Assembly (NCBI GenBank): GCA_947561395.2
Contig: OX387192.1
Span: 2,480,001 to 2,544,000, forward strand
Reading direction: 5' to 3'
DNA from: Buxus sempervirens
Lineage: Eukaryota > Streptophyta > Magnoliopsida > Buxales > Buxaceae
DNA: 64,000 nucleotides
Positions 11,301 through 23,107 of the stretch are shown piece by piece. Numbering within the stretch: position 1 is the first letter of the stretch; every line of letters starts with the position of its first letter. Below the pieces are notes generated by a model. It was not told where the DNA came from. It worked only from the letters and a program-made list of their open reading frames with translations, and made no database searches. A program made the position numbers and the translations under genes.

Positions 11301-13604
11301 TGTTGTAGAGGAGATTGGTGAGAAATACATTGTACAGATTGGTACTGACAACCAATCTTCATACAAGAAAGCAAGGGAGTTGTTGATGGAGAAAAGGAAA
11401 CATCTGTATTGGACCCCGTGTGCGGCACATTGTATTGATCTTATGCTCCATGATTTTGGTCAGAAGAAGATGGTGAAAGGTGTGATTGAAAAAGCAAGGA
11501 GATTAACAAACTTTATTTACAACCACAACTGGGTACTCAGCCTAATGAGAGAACACACCAAAGGGGAGCTGCTTAGGCCTGGTCTTACAAGATTTGTCAC
11601 AAATTTCATTGCAATTAATAGTATTATGTCTGAGAAGGCTGGATTGAGAAGAATGTTTTTATCAGATAAGTGGTAAGGATGTCGACCAAGACAGGATGTT
11701 ATTGGAAAAAAGGTTGAGGATATTGTTCTAAGTAACACTTTTTGGAGGAATGGACGATTGGTGGCTGAAATAAATGATCCTCTTGTGAAGGTGTTGAGAG
11801 TTATTGATGGAGAGAAGCAAAGCACAATAGGTTATCTGTATGAAGCTATTAGAAGGTCTAAGCTTGCTATTGCTGAAGCTGCTCTTGATCATCAAGAGAT
11901 GTATTGTGCAATTATTGATAAAAGATGTAAGAAGCAGCTTATTCAGGACATCCACCGTGCAGGTAATATACGTAAATTTGTTGCCAATTGTCTACTTCCT
12001 ATCTTGAATCTTGATTAAGTTACTAATTTTTTTTATTGAATTAGCATTTTACCTCAACTTGGCGTATCATTACACTAAAATTCTTGGGGACGATACGGAA
12101 TTAATGAGTTCATTCAGAAAGGTGATGTTGAGATTGGAAAGGGATCCAGAGCGTGCCAGTAAAACACTTAGTGAGGTGATTTAGGAATTAGGAATTTTAA
12201 GAATTATTTACTTATTATTTTTTGTAATGGACAATCACTAACAGTGTTTTTTTTAATAGGAAAAAATGTTTAGAGATGCTATGTATGGCTATGGAGATCC
12301 AGCCGCTATTAGGGCACGGACTACATGTGAGCCAGGTAATAGAAATTAAACAACGAAAATACTTATTTTCATTGTTCAAGTAAATTATATAATTTGCATG
12401 TGGCCCTGTGGAAGGGATTCATTTCATTTTTCTTTTGTTATTTCTGCAGCTGAGTGGTGGTTCTTGTATGGAACTGATGCATCAAATTTGAGAAGAATTG
12501 CACTAAGACTTTTATCACAGACGGCTTCATCCAGTGGATGTGAAAGAAACTGGAGCACTTTTTCTTTCATCCACACTAAAATGCAGAACCGTTTGAGTTA
12601 TGCAAAGTTGGATAAGCTAGTTTTTGTGCACTACAGCATGAGGCTAAAGATACGACATCTTCAAAAGCAAAGCAGAAGGGGGGAGGGTGAGTTTAGGTCG
12701 ATTGACCTTGCACACATATTTGATGAAGATGCAGATGAGCTATTCACGGAGTGGTTGGATAATCCAGAGGAGGTAGTGCTCGATGAATTAGATGATGAGG
12801 GGAGGCCTACAAGACCAAGTAGCTATGTGGCAAACTTGGTCAATGGATTTAGTGATGATGAAGGAGGAGGAAATACTAGAGCTGCAAGGAGTAGCCGAGC
12901 TGGGGTGAGCAGTAGTTGTATTGGAGTGGGTCGTGATCCTCCTAATGCTGGTGTGACGACGACGATGATGGAGATGATGGCGATGAAGATGACGACGATG
13001 ATGATGTTGGACGTCGTGAGAGTCCTTCATCACCACCAAGTCAACCACAGGGTGGTATTGGTAGTGGCTATGGTGGTGGTATTCACATTACAGAGGAGGC
13101 TGAGGAGGAGCAGCAGTAGTATGATCATGGTAGTGGCCATGGGGGACGTCCTCCTTCTGTTCATAATCTTTACCATCGGAAACAATGTGGAGGCCATCCA
13201 GCACCAGGATCAGAACACAATGATGTGATGAGGCCATGTGGACATGATTTAGATGCCATTACACAAGGAATAGACTTGATTAATGTGGGTCTTTCAGGCA
13301 TATTTGGAGGTGGACCACATTCAGGGTCGAGGTTGTTGTCTTTTGGGCATACCCAGGAGAGGTCATCTTCTTTGTATGATTATGGTTATGGCCAGGGGAG
13401 ATCATCTTATCAGTCTAGTTATGGATATGGTTATGAGCATACAGGCTATGGGTATGGCTAAGAGGGATCATCATCTTATGGGCAGCAGATGGATCAGTAT
13501 GGTCATTATGGTGGTAATGTTGGGGGTTACTATAGGCCTACTTCAGCACAGTATCAGCAATTTAGAAGGGAGTATGAAGCATGGTATCGAAATTATATGG
13601 ATTG

Positions 13605-14180
13605 AAATTATATGGATTGGGTTTCTTATTGTCAGCATGTTCAGCGCATGCATAACGTGCCATTGGCCGATTATGCAGAAGCTGAAGATGAACCTGCACG
13701 TCACTCCTTCTAGCATTGAAGAAGATAGGGACCATGAGGTAGCTTTGTATGTTTGGATTTTGAAACCACCTATTTGTATGTAATGAATTATGGAGAATGT
13801 TGTGTTATGAATCATGATAGTAATTTATTGTTGATTTTGATGTTTTAAGTGTTAATAACTTAGTGTGTTACTTATATTACTTGAATGAATTTTCTAACCT
13901 TATTTATTGGTTTATTAAACCTTTTATAGCTTTTATTATAATTTTCATTCATTTTCGCATGTGCCTATTTGCTTCTAAAATGCATAGATATTCTTTTTAT
14001 AGCCCTATAATGCTAGAAACATGTTTATTTAACTTATTTTTCTATCTAGATAGGTTTTAATCTATGTATCCACCGTATCCACCCGTATCCACCATTTTAA
14101 TGCGTATCCGTGCATATCCTCGATACGTTTCCATTTTTAGATCGTCTGATACGGCACGTCAATACGATACTTTGAACCAT
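13605..14180 (+). other. hAT 3' flank and probable right terminus
   Basis: Downstream of the transposase tail. Between 14060 and 14150 the word GTATCC occurs repeatedly (sub-terminal repeats are usual in hAT elements), and 14157-14180 reads TACGATACTTTGAACCATG, a plausible hAT right end. No left partner is found, so no target duplication can be assigned. Confidence 0.45.
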
Positions 14181-16214
14181 GCTTGCAATCCTTTTTTTTT
14201 TTACAAACCAAAAACAAAAGGTTTAGAAATTTCTTGAGAGTATTTTTTAATGAAATTTTTTGCACACTAAAATAACACTCATTTTTAATTATTTAAAAAA
14301 AATCACTGTTTCTTTGGTTAAATATTTTTTTTTTGGTAAAAAGTTTCTTGGTTAAATGAGGATTGAACGACTGACAAACGCATTTAATGCGCCGTTTTCT
14401 TTGACTTTTTATCGGAATATTGTTTCTTAGCGATATGTTTTTAATATATTTTAGATTCAGTCGAACATTTCTTGGTAATTGAGAATTAGTTATACTTTTT
14501 ATAATAATTGAAAATAAGAGCCATTTTAATGTTGATAAACTATTTTTTCCGTAAGTACCCTCAAAAAGACTTGCAAACTTCATTTGTCTTCTTTGTCAAG
14601 ACAAAAAAGTAAACTATTTTATACCAATCGCCTTCTCTTTTTATGGCCGTGAATGCTATGTAAGCTTTAACTAACAACCTAATTTCCATCTTCACAGCGG
14701 TGACAGAAGTGCATATAAATGTTTATGCAAAATTGTTCATTAATTATTTAATTTTTTTTGGTAGAAATAGATGAATATATATAATACTAAACATGTAAGG
14801 TTTGTAAGCATATAAAGTTTTGTTTAAATACTTAATTAGTCATCATTGTAAGTGATAAGGGAGTCGGGATTAATGCCATAGCCCTTCAAATTTATGAAAA
14901 CTTATTTAATGATCACTAAGAAGATAAATGATAGATAATAAACGTGGACTTTAAAGAAAGTTTGGGTAAAGAAAATCATTCTTTTTCTTTTTTTCTTATA
15001 TTGTTAAATTTTGTGAATAGTGTGACTTAAGTCTTAATTCTTACTCTTAACAAAAATCTTTTCCTTTCAAAATTTTTTTTGTAGTACCATAAGTCCACCT
15101 GTGATCCTACCACATGTAATGCAGTCATTATAACTCTATTTTTTTTAACTTCTCCCAATATTATAATGTGCACGTGCCTTGCACGTGCCCGCACTCGACA
15201 TAGTATATATATATTACTATTATAAAGCGAATATCAGGTTTTCTGGCTAACATTCTGTACCCAATATGCCCTCCAACTCTTCCTTTTTTTACAAGTTTGT
15301 TATCACTACATTAGCATCATCATAACTAACTAAATGAAATCGGAGATTTGGGCTCTTGCTAAGCATCCCATAGTTAATGCTTTTCTAAGTGGCCTTACAT
15401 AAAACGTTTACAAAAAGTGAAAAACATTAACCGTGGATTGCTCCACGTAGAAGCATCAAACTTCAAAGCATAAGCTTTCTAATTTTCTATGCGCATAGCT
15501 TGTCCATTCCCCTAGTATATTTATATGGGCCTTGGATCACCGCATTGGGTATAGGTGCTGACATTGATCATTAAGGTTATGGGCAACAACAAATCATCCC
15601 TTGGACGAGTTTACATATTTTATAATATGACCTTATGATGCGAGGCATGTAGGATCTAGATCCGTGACTTGTTTTTCTGGTCACCAATTTATTACCAGTC
15701 AATAACATAAGAAATATGTGGTGACAGAATAAATGATTTGCATTCTTTATTTTGTTGTTCGAGTACGTAATGTTCAATATTAGGAATGCACGGGACTACA
15801 CTGTTGAGAATAAACTTTTTTCAAAAAATGGAACAACCTTACGTGAATTTACTCGACCAAAATGGACCTAACTAAACGACATACAATATAAGTCCATTAT
15901 TTGGTGTTTACTACACTTAAAATCTCATACTTTGCTTTACTTCATGTGTTTGAGGAAAGAAGGAAATTTGAATATGATTGGAAGTTGACATGGCTTTTCT
16001 CGTCGAAGAAAGAAACAAAATAGAATAGGGAAAAAGCATGACATCACTGCGTTTGTAATCAAAGAGAAAAAGAGCATGTTACCTACAATATTCTGGACGT
16101 ATCTTCTTAAGCGAAAGTAAGTCGGACAGGTTGTTCCAACAGGATGATATCTTCCTCAATGTTTTATTGCATTTCTTATTGTTGTGGATGTGAGATTTTG
16201 TCATGTGGAGCATC
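14181..16214. other. AT-rich intergenic sequence
   Basis: I see no gene, RNA or recognisable element on either strand. Short homopolymers and TA-rich words only. Confidence 0.5.
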
Positions 16215-17250
16215 TCATAGGCAGTATTTTTTCAATGATTATAAATGTTTCGTGTGAGGCCCACTTGAAAAGACGTTGACCGTGAGATGCTCCATATGAT
16301 AACATCTCACTTCTATAGCAGTAAGCAATGCATTAAAGCATTGCCGAAAATTTGATCCCTGTTACAACACAAGCAATTGGTTTACATGTACCTGGATATA
16401 TATCATTAATGTCATGAATCTTTGTTATATGTTTCATGATCGCTTTTAGTTGATGTGTGAGGGATGACACTAATTGAACTTGTTGTCTTACAGCATTCTA
16501 AGTAGGGGAACACAATTTTTTGAATAACTTATTGTTAGACAATTTAAAATAGCTTTTATTATGGGTATGTTGAAGTTGGAAAATGAAAAAGTTAATTTTC
16601 ATTTTAAATAGTGTAACATACTAAAACCAATCACATGTTAAGTTAAATTTTAAATTTTAATTCCCTTAAAACAGAACTTTATTATATTTGAGAAAGTAGA
16701 AAATTACTATAGAGAGGCTAAGATGCCTAAGAAAATGATTATCTATTAATTAAAAAAAAATTCTGTTTTTAAAGATGGCTAATTAATCTCTACATAATAT
16801 AATAATAATTAGTTGACATAATATAATCCCATTATATGAAAATTATATTAGTGTTGGAAATTAGTTGGATGAAATTTTGTTTATGTAAGAAACTTATAGG
16901 ATTTAAAATATGCAGTTGTAACTGAATAAAAAGGACGTGGATGGAAATCTTTGGGACAAGGAAGTCATTAATAATAGTTGGATAATTAGTCATCGTCATG
17001 AAGTTGCAACATTTGTTAAAGCTCATAAAATGTAGAATATTTTTCTCTATTGAATAATAAACAACAATGCAACAATGACAAAATGCCTTATCTTAGCAAG
17101 TTAGAATTGGCAACATGAATCTATTCTTCCATTCTAATTTGTCAAAAACCATACTTTGAGTTAGATTATAATCACCTAAATCCTTTTTGATTGACTCGAT
17201 CTAGGTTCTCTTTGGTCTTCCTTTAATCCTCTTAGATTGATTTATAAGAC
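16215..17250 (-). repeat. Dispersed repeat copy 2 (LINE-like tail)
   Basis: Second copy of the sequence at 1-925, in direct orientation about 16 kb away. The shared start is 'ttataaatgttt'; the shared end is 'cttagattgatttataaga'. The minus strand of about 17100-17220 keeps the LINE C-terminal signature (GRPKRTWIESIKKDLGDYN) more legibly than copy 1. It has about 100 bp more sequence near 16380-16470 than copy 1. Confidence 0.55.
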
Positions 17251-18577
17251 ATTCACTTCTTTTCCTAATTGCTCCTTGGGTCTTTCCTTTACATATATAA
17301 ATCAAATTTTCCTTTTCATCTTATCTTATATTTGTGCAACACTAAAGCACCTTTGGGTATGATCCTTTCTTATTGTATCTTTCTTAGATTTTTCCTAGTT
17401 GATTGTCTTCATAATAGAATCTCATACTTGCTATGATATTTCAAGGAACATAGCATTGGAACTAAACGATGGTATTGTGTTAGGTTTAGTAGGTTATGTT
17501 GGCTTAATTCTGTGCCAAAAAGTCTGTTTAGATTGAGTCTAAGAAGTTGTGGTTCAAATGGTGTAGAAATTGGAGCAGAGATAAGGTTTTTATGCTCAAC
17601 GTGAGACAAGGTTCGAGGGAGTGTTTGAACACACTTTTTAAAACAGAGAGACAGTCAAACCCGAGGCTGGTGTTAGAGAACATTTGATCTAGCATTTTAG
17701 TGATGATAAGTTAAATTGAACGTGAGACTTGCATGAGTTGCAATGCTCAAGCGGTCAATTTCTGCAATTTCTGAAAATTTATGAAAAATTGCATAACTTG
17801 CTCGTTTCAATTTGGATTGACTTCAAACTTTTTGGGGAACCTTTAAATAGGATTAGGGTTTGTTCAAACTCAAAAGAGATGTTTTAGAAGCCCTAAAAAT
17901 CCTTTTCTCTTCTGGAAAGCCTTCTTCATGGTTTTCCTATTTTGAGCCATTAAACCTTTTTAATTCTTCTTTTTTCTTCTACCTTGGGGTTCCGGGTTGG
18001 GGAAATTGCATCATGGGAGTTCCTATAATACCATATGAGTTCGTTTGAGTGATCGTGTGAGAAGATCTTTGGAGTTCTGAAGTGTTGCTGTGGAGCAAAT
18101 TTGAAGAGTTCTTTAGATACTTTTAGGTCTATGAGTTGCAGAGTCTAGCGTAGGAATGTTGAGTCGTTTAAACTATAGATTGTAAGTCTTCTTTTCATAG
18201 TGGATCTTTTAGGTGGCTCCTGCATGGCCCTGAGCATTTTTCTCTAGTGAGAGTTCTCCTAGAGTTTTCCCTTCGTCACCAAATTGCTTATCTCTTTTTA
18301 TTGCACTAATTATTATTTGTAATTTGTGTGGCTTGCTATTAGATTTATGATGTTACTTTGAGGACTTGTGCATGCCTATTAATTAAGGACTTGTCTTTGA
18401 TTAATAGAGAATTTAAAATTTTTGTGTGCTGCACCTATTCACCCCCCTTTAGGTGCATTGGAGTCTAAACCCTGTTTTTTTTTCTTTTTCATATTGTACT
18501 ATTCCATAGCCATGACATCATAACATGGTTATATGAAGCAATATTTTTTTATCCATCACAAGTGGAATGTTAGCTGT
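17251..18577. other. Unassigned repeat-derived sequence, possibly Ty1/copia
   Basis: No open gene. Around 18440-18470 the sequence CTATTCACCCCCCTTTAGG resembles a phrase found next to the LTR of many plant copia elements, so 17640-18490 may be a copia LTR or leader remnant. No domain supports this. Confidence 0.3.
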
Positions 18578-20511
18578 TGTGAGATATGGGGAAAATCAAC
18601 CAAATGACTTCCTAATCATCACACGGGCTCAATAAAAAAACATGGAGTCACCACCATTCCCTTTTAGGGTGTGAATGGACACCAAAATAATCAAATAAAA
18701 TAAATAATAAAAAAACAAAATTAGAATAAAAATAACTCTACTTAAAAAATAAACCAGAGATGGGTAAGGAGATTAGGTTATGAATAGGGGAAGGTGTTAG
18801 GCACCCCTATTTATCCACACAAGGTGGTTGCCAAGTGTTTGTTCGTGTTAGAAAAATGCTTGCTAATAAAAACCAAATTAAAAGTAAAAGAAAAAGCATA
18901 AAAATGTATGGCTTTTTCTATATGAATGATCCAATTAATTCTGGATCCTTCTTGTGAGACATGGGGGAAAAATTGATCCAGTGACTTTCCAGTCATCACA
19001 CGGGATTTATTAAAATTGGGAGAGTCGCCACCAGTCTTTTTAGGTGTGAATGGACACCAAGATCATCAAAATAAACAAAACGGCAAATCTAGAGTAAAAA
19101 TTACCCTACATTAAAATAAAAATCTAGAGATGGGTAAGGGGATTAGATTATGAACGGGGGAGGGTGTTAGGCACCCCCATTCACCCACACAAGGTGGTTG
19201 CCAAGTGTTGTTCATGCTCAAAATAAAGAAGGCTTGCTAAAGTAATAAAAAAAGCTTGAAAAAGATTAAATATATGTATGATCCCTCCACATGAGAAGTC
19301 CAATGAATCTTAGACTTCTTTTATGGAAGTATCACTTCTGGGACATCTCCATTTAAATGGAAATCAAAACAAGACTTGAACACAAACAAGCTAAGACAAA
19401 TTCGGAAAATTCGGCGAAAGATAGGGCCATTTGACCATAAATCATTCAAAACCAAATTCAAATTGATTCAAACCAAATCCATTTGAAAGATTATGATAAA
19501 TAGAAGACTTATGAAAATTTTCAATTAAATCCAGTTAAAACCCTAAGAGTTACACTCCTTTGAAATCTGCTGTTGGAAATCGGTAAAAGTAACAAGTGGG
19601 CAACTTTGGAAATTCATTTTGGAAAATTGGCTCCGTATAAATCCGTGAAATATGGCATGAATGAAGTATGTAGGGCCATATTTCAAATGAAACTAGCTTC
19701 ATACAAAACTTCATCCGGATGTGCCTTGGGTGACCTTTCAAAGAGGCCCCGAAGATCATAGATTAGCCCAGAAATATGCTGTTGAGCAGTTCTGGGTAAA
19801 TCAGCCACACAAGACACAAATGAAATCAAAAAATTGTGAAACGAATTGGATTTGAAATTAAACTCCCAAAGGAAAACACAGAAACAAAAATCACTCAAAT
19901 CGGACTTAAATCGAGCAGATGGTGCTCATTCGAAGTAACAGGTTCAGCAATTTGGCCTGAACTGACTTGTCAACTTCGATTGAATGGTATCAAAAATCCA
20001 CTTCATAAAAATGGCTGACATTTTACAGACATGAACTAGACAGTCTCACCTTTCACATGTCTTTGGAATCACTCCAAAATTCATCCGGACGATGAAGTTA
20101 TGAGTGTCCGAAGTTAAGTTATAGATGCTGTCAAGTTTTGCCTTTTTAAAGTAAAATTAACCCAAAATAGTGATCAAGTATGTGTAATCCGTGGAATCCA
20201 AATCAAAATCATTTGAAAAAAAGTATTGAAAAACCTATAGGAAGAAATAGGGCATAAGTTTGGCTCACCATTCTCTTCGATTGGAGAGAATATGCCAAAA
20301 ACCCTAGAATGGAGCAAAAAATGCCCAAAACCGAGAGGTTAGACCATGAGGTCTTCAATATTCAAAGATAACTTGCTTGAAATCATTTTTAAAAATCATG
20401 AATAGATGTCCCAGAACTGTTTAGGGCCGTTTATTTCAGATCTATCACAATGAATACGATAGATTCGAAATACAAGCCGATTCCGACAAAACGAGTGCTA
20501 TGTGTGCAAGT

Positions 20512-22179
20512 TGTAGACACCCCAAATTGCACTACAAAATGAGAAAATAATAAAAACATGTAATTAAAGCTTAAAACAGGTAAAAAATGCATAAAAATTG
20601 ACTAAGCAGACTTTGCCCGTATTTCCTTCACGGGCCTGTCGCGCCCGAAAATTCTCTACGGTCAGGCGCGCCCGTAGTAACTATACGGTCACCATTGGAC
20701 CGTAGTGCATTTACGGTCACTAAAGACACGTGCGAGTTTTGTCCTTCTCTCGATTTCTGAGCTTTATCTTCAGTCCAATATATCTTTAAATGAGCGAATT
20801 ACGTATTTTATTCGCTGAAGCCACCTTGGTTGGCTATGGATGGGCATTATCTCCAATTTTCACTCTATCCTGAGGATCAGGATATATCCTTCTGGACCAG
20901 CCTTGCCCCTGTGCTTGCCTATAAATAAAGGTGAGATTCTTAAGCTAAAGGCCCATGAAAATTTGAAGTCCAAGGAATTCTAAGAAGCTCCAAGAGAAGA
21001 GAAGAACTCCTGCTGCCTGCCTGCTCAATCCAGGTAAGTCCCCTATCCCTTTTTATTTTCTGTCTTCAATTCTAGACGTAATCTATTCTTATCCATTGCA
21101 GTAGAATAAGGCCATATCTGTTTTTGTCCTCCTAAACTTGTCTCTAAGTACCTCAAGAGTCTCTCTAGCCGTAAAACGTGAAGAGAGAACTAGGGGAAAG
21201 GGGAACAGGTGGATCTGTAGGGTAGACCCCCATGTGCTCAAATCTGTGAGATGTGGCTATTTTGAATATCCTGATCATGTTTAATGGTTTTTATAATGAA
21301 TCTGAATGAATAACATGAATCTATGATGTTTATAGCATGAGATCCCCACTTTTTTCCAAAATTTGGATTTTCCACATATTTGCACGTACAGCACTGTTTT
21401 CGTGATTTTTGTGGTTTTAGGCTAAGATCTTGGATTTATCATGATCAATATGATAGATCTGGATCCAGAAGCCTGAAAGTAAATTCTAGGGTTTCATGAT
21501 GTGGTTTTTAAATTGTTTTTCATTATTGAGAGAAGACCCTACGGTCTAAGTTCTCCCCTTTTGATGTTCTTCATCAACGTGGGTATTCTTTGTTTTGATT
21601 TTCAGATTTAATGTGAAATATGGGCTTTATCTATGTCCTGGACTATTCAATTTAAATTTTGAAATATTTTATAAAAATCATATTTTTCCAGATTTCTAGA
21701 ATTTGACTTGAAGCCAGATTTTTGGATTTTTCACTTTAAATTGATTTCATTTGATTTTATCTTAATTTTGTTTTGATCATGAAACCCTAGGAATGGTATG
21801 ATCATATTTGAAAGATCTGGATCAATCAGACTATTCATATGAAAAAACCATATAATTTTGCCTTTTTATGTGATTTTTCATGAATTTTATAGCAAGCTTT
21901 TTCCTTTAATTTAACATGAACAATACCTGGCAACCACCTTGTGTGGATGAATAGGGGTGCCTAACACCTTCCCCTGTTCATAACTTAATCCCCTTACCCA
22001 TCTTTGGTTGTTTTTTTTAGGAGGGTTATTTTTACCCTAAAATTGCCTTTTGTGCTTATTTAATATTTTGGTGTCCATTCACACCTAAATTGAATGGTGG
22101 CGACTCTTTGTTCTATTTGATCCCGTGTGATGATTGGATGAAATCAAAAGAGGATTCGATTTTTTTCCCATGTATCACA
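20512..22179 (+). mobile_element. Solo LTR C, element-2 family, nested in solo LTR B
   Basis: 1668 bp, TGTAGACACC to CATGTATCACA, with a perfect 5-bp target duplication CAAGT at 20507-20511 and 22180-22184. Its sequence matches the element 2 LTR, including the region where element 1 is inserted in that copy. In order: an ACGGGC/ACGGTC motif cluster (20618-20727), TATA (CTATAAATA, 20919-20927), a splice donor CCAG/GTAAGT at 21033/21034, a conserved 'tagccgtaaaacgtgaag' block near 21165, and TGGCGACTC (22098-22106). It formed by recombination between LTRs after insertion into LTR B. Confidence 0.9.
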
Positions 22180-23001
22180 CAAGTGTAAAAATCATCTCCA
22201 CATATCATGACATATAGCATTCAAAGCATATCAATAAAGTGGGGGTTTTAGAACTAGGGTTCCATTCTATTCTCGTTTCCCTTAGTTATTTCTCCCCGTT
22301 TTAACAGTTTCGAGATAGTCTTGGGGTACTTTGAGTAGGAAATGGGTTTTCACACAACAAAAGGCCATTAAAGAAGGTTCTATGACTAAGGATCAATTCC
22401 CAGTCTCGTTTCCCCTAGATCCCTCTTCACGTTTTACGGCTAGAGGGAGTCTCGAGGTACTTTGAGTAGGGAAAGGGGTTGTATATACAAAGAGTAGGCC
22501 ATTATTCTACAGAAAGGTAGAAGAAGGGTCTAATCCTAGAATGTAAAGACTGAAAAATAAAGAAGTTCCAGGCTTACCTGGGTTCTGGAAGCAATGCGGC
22601 AGCGGTTCCCTTCTTCACTTGGAGCTCTTCAATCTCCAATTCTTCTCAAAAATTCTTGGTCATTTGCTTGAGGAGGAGCCTCCTATTTATAGGCAAAGGT
22701 TAGGGTAAAGGGGAATCCTAATGGTAGACACAAACATATGTCTAGAATCCCCCACATTTAACCCTGAGGCTATTTCCGAGATTTCCACTCCTTAAACAAA
22801 GGATATGATGGTAAAAAGTGAAAACTTTCAGAAAACCCTAATTTTGAGCAAAATCCTTGTATTCGACAACTCAGGTCGGATACAAACAAAACTCTTTGTA
22901 TCTGACATTATCTGTTGGATACAATAAAGATGTTTTGTGTCCGACATTATCTGTGGGATACAAGGAAAGAAGCTTTTCTCCGAATTTTAACACCAACAAT
23001 A

Positions 23002-23107
23002 CTTATTTACATGTAATATCATTTAAGTAAATGTCCTCGTATTTTTTAATCTCCATTTACTTAAGATATTACATGTAAATAAGCAAACACCCCCCCCCCC
23101 CCCCCCC
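23002..23107. repeat. 31-bp inverted repeat followed by poly-C (18 C)
   Basis: Arms 23002-23033 and 23054-23083 are almost perfect reverse complements with a 20-nt loop and would form a strong hairpin. An 18-C run follows at 23090-23107. It could be a tiny foldback element. The C run is prone to assembly error. Confidence 0.8.

Larger units (their letters stand above)
6802..13604 (+). pseudogene. hAT-superfamily transposase, broken and split by an insertion
   Basis: The first part (6802-7411) starts inside a BED zinc finger (GGVTRLKHHLAG.....C..C). A 3.5-kb insertion (7412-10925) follows, then the protein resumes in phase. From 11008: DUF659-like core with INFLVYC, QIGTDNQSSY and WTPCAAHCIDLML. 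Predicted splice junctions join 10926-11962, 12045-12175, 12260-12335 and 12450-13604. The last exon has the hAT dimerisation domain (AEWWFLYG, SGCERNWSTF, LDKLVFVHYSMRL) and a Gly/Tyr-rich tail. Defects: missing N-terminus, TAA after SDKW at 11674, a frame change near 12950 in an Asp-codon run, and further stops in the tail. It encodes no functional transposase. Confidence 0.9.

Noticed and set aside
12788..13048. His/Arg-rich minus-strand frame
   Set aside because: It is the antisense shadow of the Asp-codon run of the hAT gene.
17409..17609. Short frames around the copia-like phrase
   Set aside because: No gag, integrase or RT signature; left as unassigned repeat.
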